A stretch of 5,285 bases of DNA, taken from contig JAIYEB010000171.1 in the NCBI GenBank assembly GCA_027487195.1, positions 1 through 5,285 on the forward strand, read 5' to 3'. Of this stretch, positions 1 to 5,285 are shown in pieces. Position 1 is the stretch's first letter. Each line of letters begins with the position of its first letter. The stretch comes from Hyphomicrobiales bacterium (GTDB lineage Bacteria; Pseudomonadota; Alphaproteobacteria; Rhizobiales; UBA4765). The position numbers were made by a program, and so were the translations under genes. The notes beneath the pieces were generated by a model that had not been told where the DNA came from, made no database searches, and worked only from the letters and a program-made list of their open reading frames with translations.

Positions 1-2312
1 ACGTGGACATCCGAGCGGATCTCTTTCAGGCGTTCCTTGTGGCTGACGCCGAAATGCTGCTCTTCGTCGACGATCAAAAGGCCGAGGTCCTTGAAGGCGA
101 TCGTCTTGCCAAGAAGGGCGTGCGTGCCAACAACGATGTCGACAGTGCCCTCCGCCAGACCCTTCTTCACATCCGCCAGTTCGCGCGCCGTCACGAGGCG
201 CGAGGCCTGGGATACATTGACCGGAAGCCCGGCAAAGCGGGTTGAGAATGTCTTGAAGTGCTGGCGTGCAAGCAGCGTGGTGGGAACAACGACCGCAACC
301 TGCTTACCTGAAAGGGCTGTGACAAACGCAGCCCTGAGCGCGACCTCGGTCTTTCCAAAGCCAACGTCGCCGCACACGAGCCGGTCCATGGGCTTGCCGG
401 AGGCCAGATCTTCCAGAACCGCTTCAATGGCAGCTTGCTGGTCCTCGGTCTCGTCATAGGGAAAGCGCGCCCGGAACTCGTCCCATGCGCCCTCAGGTGG
501 GGTCAGCACCGGCGCGGTGCGGGTCGCACGTTCCGCCGCAACCTTGATCAGCTTTTCAGCCATGTCGCGCAGGCGTTGCTTGACGCGCGCCTTTCTGGCC
601 TGCCACGCACCACCGCCGAGCCTGTCGAGCTGCACGTCGGTTTCATCAGAGCCGTATCGTGACAGGAGCTCGATGTTCTCAACCGGCAGGAACAGCTTTG
701 TGTCGCCCGCATAGTGGATTTCAAGGCAATCATGCGGTGCGCCTGCGGCTGCAATTGACCGCAGACCGACAAAACGCCCGATCCCGTGCTCGACATGGAC
801 GATCACATCGCCTGGCTGCAGTGATGTGGCCTCGGCGATGAAGTCTGACGCCTTCTTCCGCTTCTTCTGGACGCGGATCAGTCGATCGCCAAGGATGTCC
901 TGCTCTGACAACAGGGCAAGCTCGCCAGCGATAAGCCCGTGGTCGAGCGGCATGACGCCAAGCGAGACAGATCCCTTGGGCGTCGTCCAGACGTCCGACA
1001 GTGTCTCGATGTTGCGCACGCCTTCAAGGCCATGGTCGGACAGGATCGGCCCAAGCCGGTCGCGCGCGCCATTTGACCAGCATGCAAACACGACGCGCTT
1101 CTTCTGCGCTTGCAGATCGCGCACATGGGCCACAACGCTTTCAAAGACATTGACGCGGCCGGCCTGGCGTTCTGGCGCGAAGTCGCGACCAGGTGTGATG
1201 CCGAGGTCGACGACAGCGCCACGGGTACCGGCAGCCTCCATGAAGGGCGACAAGCGCGCGTGGGCGGATGCGCGGATACGCTCAGCCCATTCCTCAGGGC
1301 CGAGGTAGAGACTTGTTTTTGACAGCGGCTTGTAAGACGTGCCGTCGCTTGCCTGATCAAGGGCGCGTTTTCGCGCATCCTGATAGTCGGCAATTGTTTC
1401 AAAACGCGAACCGGCAGCCTCTTCGGCAAGATGGTCGAACAGGAGCGCAGTCCCGGCAAACACATCAAACAGCGTATCAAGACGCTCATGAAACAGCGGC
1501 AACCAGTGTTCCATGCCCTGATGGCGCCGCCCCGCCGACACCGCGTCGTAAAGCGCATCGCCGCGTGGCGCGCCGAAGGTGGACAGGAACCCCTGCCGGA
1601 AACGCTTGACCGCCGCCTCGTCCAGAAACACCTCGGACACTGGCACAAGATCGATGCGCCTCAGCTGGATCGTCGAGCGCTGGGTCTCGGGATCAAAAAG
1701 CCGGATCGCGTCCAGCGTGTCGCCGAAGAAATCAAGCCGCCAGGGCTCAGCGGAGCCGGGTGGAAACAGATCGAGAATACCGCCACGCACGGCATATTCA
1801 CCGGTCTCGCGCACTGTTGAGGTCCGTGCATAGCCATTGTCTTCAAGCCAGCGGACGAGCCCATCCATGTTCACAGAGTTGCCAACGGCAGCTGAGAAGC
1901 TGCGCTCGGCAAGGATCGTGAGCGCAGGCACGCGCTGAACCATGGCATTCACGGTTGTCACGATAAGGGTTGGCTTGTCGCCGAGTTGCGAGCGGGCAAG
2001 CCGCGCAAGCGCCATCATGCGGCGCGCGGAGATCTCTGGGTTGGGCGAAACGCGGTCATAGGGCAGGCAATCCCAGGCCGGCATCTCAAGTGTCAAAAGA
2101 TCCGGCGCAACAAAACCGAGCATGCGCGTGAAGCTTGCCGCCCGCTCGGCATCACGTGCGATAAAGACAAGGCACGGCTTGCCCGCCCTGCCGGGCCTGG
2201 CTGCGGCCTGGCGCGCAAGCTCTGCCGCGATGAATGCGGAATAGCCGTCAGGCACCTGGCCATAGGTGACTGGAATATCGTCGAGGGCATCAAGCCTGAT
2301 CGCAGAGTTCAT
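1..2312 (-). CDS. mfd: Transcription-repair coupling factor Mfd (N-terminal 770 residues, C-terminus outside window)
   Basis: Mfd is a DNA translocase that removes RNA polymerase stalled at lesions and recruits UvrA, starting transcription-coupled nucleotide excision repair. The frame is open from an ATG at 2312 to the window edge, and spot translation at about ten points shows no frameshift. The N-terminal UvrB-like module carries PAWDCLPYDRVSPN near residues 77-90 and GRRHQGMEHWLPLFH near 260-275. The RNA-polymerase-interacting domain begins near residue 500 (PGDVIVHVEHGIGRFVGL) and includes HYAGDTKLFLPVENIELLSRY. The motor's Walker A is GDVGFGKT (residues 648-655) and its Walker B box is DEEQ (749-752), followed by HFGVSHKERLK. 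Family members are about 1,150 residues, so the second RecA-like lobe, the TRG motif and the C-terminal autoinhibitory domain lie outside the window. The ATG follows the sdhE stop by 2 bp, with only a weak GGGTGA-like ribosome site, which suggests translational coupling. Identity is very secure. Confidence 0.97.
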   Translation of the reverse strand, partial: MNSAIRLDALDDIPVTYGQVPDGYSAFIAAELARQAAARPGRAGKPCLVFIARDAERAASFTRMLGFVAPDLLTLEMPAWDCLPYDRVSPNPEISARRMMALARLARSQLGDKPTLIVTTVNAMVQRVPALTILAERSFSAAVGNSVNMDGLVRWLEDNGYARTSTVRETGEYAVRGGILDLFPPGSAEPWRLDFFGDTLDAIRLFDPETQRSTIQLRRIDLVPVSEVFLDEAAVKRFRQGFLSTFGAPRGDALYDAVSAGRRHQGMEHWLPLFHERLDTLFDVFAGTALLFDHLAEEAAGSRFETIADYQDARKRALDQASDGTSYKPLSKTSLYLGPEEWAERIRASAHARLSPFMEAAGTRGAVVDLGITPGRDFAPERQAGRVNVFESVVAHVRDLQAQKKRVVFACWSNGARDRLGPILSDHGLEGVRNIETLSDVWTTPKGSVSLGVMPLDHGLIAGELALLSEQDILGDRLIRVQKKRKKASDFIAEATSLQPGDVIVHVEHGIGRFVGLRSIAAAGAPHDCLEIHYAGDTKLFLPVENIELLSRYGSDETDVQLDRLGGGAWQARKARVKQRLRDMAEKLIKVAAERATRTAPVLTPPEGAWDEFRARFPYDETEDQQAAIEAVLEDLASGKPMDRLVCGDVGFGKTEVALRAAFVTALSGKQVAVVVPTTLLARQHFKTFSTRFAGLPVNVSQASRLVTARELADVKKGLAEGTVDIVVGTHALLGKTIAFKDLGLLIVDEEQHFGVSHKERLKEIRSDVH

Positions 2313-2314
2313 GT

Positions 2315-2590
2315 TCACCCGAGATGCATCGCAACAAGGCGGCGAAACACTGGCGTGTCATAGTTTGTTGGAACCGGTGCCTTGCCCGTGACCCAGGCAA
2401 AGATGTCCCGATCCGGAACTTCCATCAGAAGCTCGAAAATCGTGAGATCATCGTCCGACATGTGCGGCAGCTCCGCATCAGCAAAGCGGCCACAGATCAG
2501 ATCGTTTTCCTTTGTGCCGCGGTGCCACGCCCGAAACAGGGTGCGGCGGCGGCGCGGATCAAGCTCTGCGCTCGACAGTGAAGTGGACAT
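2315..2590 (-). CDS. sdhE: FAD assembly factor SdhE (succinate dehydrogenase assembly factor 2 family)
   Basis: This 91-residue cytoplasmic protein belongs to the SdhE/Sdh5 family, which promotes covalent FAD attachment to the flavoprotein subunit of succinate dehydrogenase (SdhA). The RGxxE signature is intact as RGTKE at residues 24-28 (in WHRGTKEND). The following helices read CGRFADAELPHMSDDDL and FELLMEVPDRDIFAWVTG, and the C-terminal part includes PVPTNYDTPVFRRL; this matches the whole family fold at the usual length of 80-100 residues. I chose the ATG at 2590 because GAGGG lies 5 bases upstream and family members normally begin shortly before the basic RRRR stretch. The same frame opens 30 bases earlier at an ATG at 2620 with no ribosome site, adding ten residues (MHAAFQKRAL) that look unlike the family. 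Its stop lies 2 bp before mfd, so the two are probably co-transcribed. The function is inferred from family membership. Confidence 0.93.
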   Translation of the reverse strand: MSTSLSSAELDPRRRRTLFRAWHRGTKENDLICGRFADAELPHMSDDDLTIFELLMEVPDRDIFAWVTGKAPVPTNYDTPVFRRLVAMHLG

Positions 2591-2595
2591 CAGCG

Positions 2596-2601
2596 CCCTC
2601 T
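2596..2601 (-). promoter_or_regulatory. Ribosome binding site of sdhE
   Basis: On the minus strand this reads AGAGGG, ending 5 bases before the ATG at 2590. It is the best Shine-Dalgarno match among the four gene starts in the window. It decides the sdhE start in favour of 2590 over the in-frame ATG at 2620. Confidence 0.65.
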
Positions 2602-2604
2602 TTT

Positions 2605-2650
2605 GGAAGGCCGCGTGCATACACGAGCTGACCGGGGCAAGGAAGGCCGC
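2605..2650. repeat. Pair of 10-bp direct repeats between argE and sdhE
   Basis: GGAAGGCCGC (plus strand) occurs at 2605-2614 and again, identically, at 2641-2650, with starts 36 bp apart, in the short gap between argE and sdhE. The repeat units are G+C-rich. The match could be chance or could mark a binding site upstream of sdhE. No recognised operator matches it. Confidence 0.3.
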
Positions 2651-2661
2651 AAATTGTGCGG
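2647..2661 (-). other. Short inverted repeat directly after the argE stop
   Basis: On the minus strand the sequence is CCGCA, a 5-base loop CAATT, then TGCGG: a perfect 5-bp stem starting one base after the argE stop codon. It is followed by CCTTCCTTG rather than a run of T, so it is not a convincing intrinsic terminator. It may be a weak 3' end stabiliser or chance. Confidence 0.25.
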
Positions 2662-3819
2662 TCAGCCGTGCGCGTCAAACCGCGCAATCAATTGGGTCAA
2701 CATCCGGTCGCATTCGGACAGTTCAACAAGCGGCACGAACTCATCGGGCTTGTGCGCCTGCTCGATCGATCCAGGCCCAATCACCACACTTGGCACGCCG
2801 TAGCGCTGGAAGAAGCCAGCCTCGGTTCCGAAGGCAACCTTGGCAGGATGTCCAGGATACAGCGCTTGAACCGCGCGATGGATATCCGAATCAGGGGCTT
2901 CATCAAGCGCCGGGACATCACCGAGGCTTTCAAATCGGATATCGGCCTGAAGCGTGCCGCGCCTGGATTGGGGTATCAGGACCGTGTGCACGAAGGTCTC
3001 GATCTCATTGAACAGGACATCGGCGCTCGTTCCGGGCAAAACCCTCATGTCGAACAGGAAGCTGCAATTGAGCGGCACGATGTTGGGGCCTGAGCCACCC
3101 TCGATCAGATTGCATGAGATGGTTGCGTGCGGAACGTCAAAACCCGTCGCACGCGCGCCGGAACGTGCTTCACGTGCCGCAAGATCGGAAATGAAGGTTG
3201 CCAGGCGCGCAGCTGTCTCGATTGCGTTGACAGCATGCGGAGCGAGCGAGGAATGGGCTGACGCGCCGGTGATGTGCGCGCGGTACACGCGCCCGCCCTT
3301 ATGGCCGGTGACGAGGCGCATCGAGGTCGGTTCACCGACAACGCAACCCGAAGGCTTGATTCCGGCGCGACGCAAATCCTCAATCAGGAATGGCACGCCC
3401 CGGCACACCTGCTCCTCGTCATAGGTCAGCGCCATATGGACGGGCTTGCCACCTTTGCGCTGACCAAGTGCAGGCGCACGCGCCAGCATGGAAGCCACAA
3501 AGCCTTTCATGTCGCAGGCGCCACGCCCGTAGAGCTTGCCGTTGCGAACTTCCGCGCGGAAAGGATCGCTGGACCAGGCCTGCCCCTCAACCGACACCAC
3601 ATCCATATGGCCGGAGAGGCACAAACCACCCTCGCCTTCGCCAAATGTCGCGAAAAGATTGACCTTGTCGCCGGCGAGCGACCAATCCTGACGCACGCTG
3701 GCGCCGCACGCTTCGAGATGAGCGCGGCACCAATCCGCCATCTCGATGTTGGAGAGGTGGGTCGTGGTATCAAACGCGATCAGGCGTTCAAGGATGTCGA
3801 CAGTTGCGCCATGGGTCAT
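2662..3819 (-). CDS. argE: Acetylornithine deacetylase ArgE (M20 family metallohydrolase)
   Basis: ArgE hydrolyses N-acetyl-L-ornithine to ornithine and acetate in the linear route of arginine synthesis, in the cytoplasm. The 385-residue product matches the family length (E. coli ArgE is about 383). Its di-zinc site is complete: SGHMDVV (H71, with D73 following), GACDMKG (D103), YDEE (E135 as likely general base, E136 as ligand), VGEPT (E163) and SIEQAHKPDEFVP (H356). GASAHS (H189) lies in the inserted dimerisation domain, roughly residues 172-285. The sequences FGTEAGFF and IGPGSIEQAHKPDEF point to ArgE rather than DapE or a carboxypeptidase of the same superfamily. I chose the ATG at 3819, from which the protein begins MTHGATVDILERLIAFDTTT. 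The frame extends upstream to a TTG at 3855, but that would run through a strong hairpin. No clear Shine-Dalgarno precedes the ATG. The residues after the catalytic EE pair (QVCRG) differ slightly from the VGC pattern I expect in relatives. Confidence 0.93.
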   Translation of the reverse strand: MTHGATVDILERLIAFDTTTHLSNIEMADWCRAHLEACGASVRQDWSLAGDKVNLFATFGEGEGGLCLSGHMDVVSVEGQAWSSDPFRAEVRNGKLYGRGACDMKGFVASMLARAPALGQRKGGKPVHMALTYDEEQVCRGVPFLIEDLRRAGIKPSGCVVGEPTSMRLVTGHKGGRVYRAHITGASAHSSLAPHAVNAIETAARLATFISDLAAREARSGARATGFDVPHATISCNLIEGGSGPNIVPLNCSFLFDMRVLPGTSADVLFNEIETFVHTVLIPQSRRGTLQADIRFESLGDVPALDEAPDSDIHRAVQALYPGHPAKVAFGTEAGFFQRYGVPSVVIGPGSIEQAHKPDEFVPLVELSECDRMLTQLIARFDAHG

Positions 3820-3840
3820 GGACGCAGAATGACGCAACCC

Positions 3841-3870
3841 CAGCGCCCGGCGCAAGGCATGCCGGGGCTG
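3841..3870 (-). terminator. GC-rich hairpin between rlpA and argE (possible terminator or leader structure)
   Basis: Read on the minus strand, the left arm CAGCCCCGGC (3870-3861) pairs with the right arm GCCGGGCGCTG (3851-3841) around a 9-base loop ATGCCTTGC. This gives ten base pairs with one bulged C. The hairpin begins 18 bases after the rlpA stop codon and ends 21 bases before the argE ATG, so it occupies most of the gap. It is followed by GGGTTGCGTCATTCT, with no T tract, so it is not a textbook Rho-independent terminator. It could be a 3' end protecting structure for rlpA mRNA or a structured argE leader. Confidence 0.4.
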
Positions 3871-3888
3871 TCAGGCGTGCATAGCGCC

Positions 3889-5238
3889 TCAGCTGCCAGA
3901 CAGACGCGCTGTCGGGGCTCCAGCGGCACGCGCATCGCGAAGTGCGCCTTGCGCTGCCTGGGGATCGCGGATCGGGCCAACGCGGACCTGATGGAACGAC
4001 AGGCCGCCAATCGAGACCTGTTCGATGTTCAGCGATCCATGACGCGAGAGGCTGTCACCAATCCGCCGTGCCTGTGCCGCATCGCGGAATGAGCCGACAT
4101 GGAGCACCTGAGCTCCCTGAAAGCTCGCTGGCGCTGCAGACAGGGGCTGGGGTGGTTGAAAGCCACCAAGCGATGCCGGGCCCGGCCGAAGTGGCGGCTG
4201 CGGAACAAGGCTGATTGGCGCAGCAGTTGCAGCCGGCCCAGACAGGCCAGCCGGAACCACGGCCGGGGCTGGCGCAGCGGTCGCTGCCGGCACCACCTGT
4301 TGCATCAGGCCCGAGAAAACAGGACCGGGTTGCTGGGATGCCGGTGCTGGTGCTTGCGGTGCAACCAGACCACCAAGTGCTGCGGTTTGCAGCGCCTGAT
4401 CCCGTGGACGCTCAGGCGGGAGCGGCGTCAGGCGATCCGTCAACGCCTGGCGAACGGCCTGCGCCTGATCGACACGGGGGAGCTCTTCGTTTGCAGCGAC
4501 CTGCGGAGCGCCTGGGCCGGAACGTTGTGCAACGGCAGTGGCCGAGCCACCAGATGCAGGCTGGCGCGCCCAATCCGGCACAGGTGCCAGAGCCGCAACC
4601 TGGGTTGGCGACATCGGCACGCCATGCTGGCGGACGGTCGTCTGCAACCACTCGTCATCATTGCCATCAAGCGGCGCGCGCCCGACATACTGGACACGCA
4701 CGTTGCCAACGCCCGCGCGACGCAGGTCGAGAAGCATGGCAGCGCGCTTTGAAATGTCGATGATCCGGTTATCGTGATAGGGGCCGCGGTCGTTGACCCT
4801 CAGGACGACCGAGCGGCCATTGGCGGGATTGGACACCCGAACATAGGATGGCAGCGGCAAGGTCCGATGCGCTGCTGACAGCGCGTACATATCGTACAGT
4901 TCGCCGTTGGCGGTACGCCGGCCATGGAAATCATCGCCATACCAGGATGCGTGACCCCGATTGTCATAGGTCGGATTATGCGCGGGATGATAGGTCCGAC
5001 CCCGGATCGTGTAGGGGCGGCCAACGCGATAAACGCCGCCGCCACGCGGAACCGCCTGCCCTGGCTGCACAACGCGCTGAGATGCCGAAACGCCAAATAC
5101 CGACGGTGAAAAGCCCCTGGGGCCAGTCTGCTGCTGGGCCTGCTGGCCTGCGCAGGAAGCAAGGAACAGTCCGCATGCGCCGACAACGCAAGCTGACAAA
5201 GCGCGTCGAGCGCGCGAAATGTAAAGAAAGCTCGTCAC
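3889..5238 (-). CDS. rlpA: Septal ring lytic transglycosylase RlpA, lipoprotein with DPBB and SPOR domains
   Basis: RlpA family proteins are outer-membrane lipoproteins at the division septum; characterised members cleave glycan strands lacking stem peptides, helping daughter cells separate. Numbering here starts at the GTG at 5238 (449 residues). A basic n-region (SRARR) and hydrophobic stretch end in the lipobox LASC, with C29 as the lipidated cysteine. The double-psi beta-barrel spans about residues 93-186: HASWYG, HGRRTANGELYD (E113), AAHRTLPLPSYVRV (H124) and RVNDRGPYHDNRIIDIS (D150). These keep the acidic and histidine residues expected for catalysis. An Ala/Pro/Gln-rich linker of about 180 residues follows, then a C-terminal SPOR domain (about 375-445, starting AQVLHVGSFRDAAQARRIGD) that binds denuded septal glycan. 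An in-frame TAA at 5283-5281 limits the reading frame, and no ATG lies between it and the barrel. The start must therefore be GTG (5238 or 5247) or TTG (5265 or 5259). I favour 5238 because it gives a compact signal peptide with GGGGTG about 6 bases upstream. Confidence 0.92.
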   Translation of the reverse strand: MTSFLYISRARRALSACVVGACGLFLASCAGQQAQQQTGPRGFSPSVFGVSASQRVVQPGQAVPRGGGVYRVGRPYTIRGRTYHPAHNPTYDNRGHASWYGDDFHGRRTANGELYDMYALSAAHRTLPLPSYVRVSNPANGRSVVLRVNDRGPYHDNRIIDISKRAAMLLDLRRAGVGNVRVQYVGRAPLDGNDDEWLQTTVRQHGVPMSPTQVAALAPVPDWARQPASGGSATAVAQRSGPGAPQVAANEELPRVDQAQAVRQALTDRLTPLPPERPRDQALQTAALGGLVAPQAPAPASQQPGPVFSGLMQQVVPAATAAPAPAVVPAGLSGPAATAAPISLVPQPPLRPGPASLGGFQPPQPLSAAPASFQGAQVLHVGSFRDAAQARRIGDSLSRHGSLNIEQVSIGGLSFHQVRVGPIRDPQAAQGALRDARAAGAPTARLSGS

Positions 5239-5285
5239 GCAGAACACCCCGGAGCCCAAAGGCAACGCACGCGCGCAACCTTAGT
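5239..5285. other. Short leader upstream of rlpA
   Basis: These 47 bases hold the alternative rlpA starts (TTG at 5265 and 5259, GTG at 5247) and the in-frame TAA at 5283-5281 that bounds the frame. I see no convincing promoter, terminator or RNA gene in what is visible. Any upstream gene or promoter lies outside the window. Confidence 0.5.

Noticed and set aside
826..1308. 160-codon plus-strand open frame antisense to mfd
   Set aside because: The minus strand here encodes the conserved Mfd RNA-polymerase-interacting region and the segment preceding it in an uninterrupted frame; the plus-strand frame is a by-product.
878..1648. 256-codon open frame on the minus strand within mfd
   Set aside because: It is an alternative frame of the mfd coding sequence. 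Its translation is rich in Arg, Ser, Cys and Pro with no recognisable motif, as expected for a shadow frame in G+C-rich DNA.
2591..2661. Possible sigma-70-like promoter for sdhE (TTCCTT, 17-base spacer, TATGCA on the minus strand)
   Set aside because: The spacing fits, but the -35 element is a poor match and alphaproteobacterial promoters are too loose to call from one weak pair of hexamers.
2382..3011. 209-codon open frame on the plus strand, antisense to sdhE and argE
   Set aside because: It overlaps two conserved genes, has no convincing ribosome site, and its Arg/Ser-rich product has no recognisable domain.
3820..3855. N-terminal extension of argE to a TTG at 3855
   Set aside because: It would add 12 residues not typical of ArgE, starts inside the gap hairpin and lacks a ribosome site. 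The ATG at 3819 gives the normal family N-terminus.
3274..4092. 272-codon open frame on the plus strand, antisense to argE and rlpA
   Set aside because: It spans two well-supported genes and their gap, has no family motif, and its composition is that of an antisense shadow.
3970..4640. Low-complexity Ala/Pro/Gln-rich stretch in rlpA, considered as a repeat array
   Set aside because: No unit repeats regularly at the DNA level. It is the usual flexible linker between the RlpA barrel and the SPOR domain.

Overview
This is an ordinary stretch of chromosomal core genome, probably from an alphaproteobacterium. The evidence is high G+C coding sequence and four recognisable proteins whose sequences look alphaproteobacterial, in particular Mfd with the motifs PAWDCLPYDRVSPN and VDEEQHFGVSHKERLK and SdhE with WHRGTKE. 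An sdhE-mfd pair is also a familiar alphaproteobacterial arrangement. The order within the Alphaproteobacteria cannot be fixed from this window.

All four genes lie on the minus strand, so transcription runs from the high-coordinate end to the low-coordinate end. In that order they are: rlpA (about 5238 to 3889), a septal-ring lipoprotein with a double-psi beta-barrel lytic transglycosylase domain and a SPOR domain; argE (3819 to 2662), a zinc-dependent acetylornithine deacetylase; sdhE (2590 to 2315), the small factor needed to flavinylate succinate dehydrogenase; and mfd (2312 to 1 and beyond), the transcription-repair coupling factor. Mfd runs off the low-coordinate edge after 770 codons, within its translocase motor. 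Gaps are 69 bp (rlpA-argE), 71 bp (argE-sdhE) and 2 bp (sdhE-mfd). Coding density is nearly complete and no gene-free stretch exceeds 100 bases.

The genes do not form one pathway: they serve cell-wall remodelling at division, arginine synthesis, respiratory-complex assembly and DNA repair. Only sdhE-mfd looks tightly coupled. The rlpA-argE gap holds a GC-rich hairpin that may separate rlpA from argE or act on the argE leader. A much weaker hairpin follows the argE stop. sdhE has its own good ribosome binding site, while argE and rlpA have poor ones, and rlpA has no ATG start available.

I found no mobile element, CRISPR array, RNA gene, toxin-antitoxin pair or candidate new system. The points worth a second look are modest: the rlpA start codon, the hairpin before argE, the position of argE next to sdhE-mfd, and the translational coupling of sdhE to mfd.
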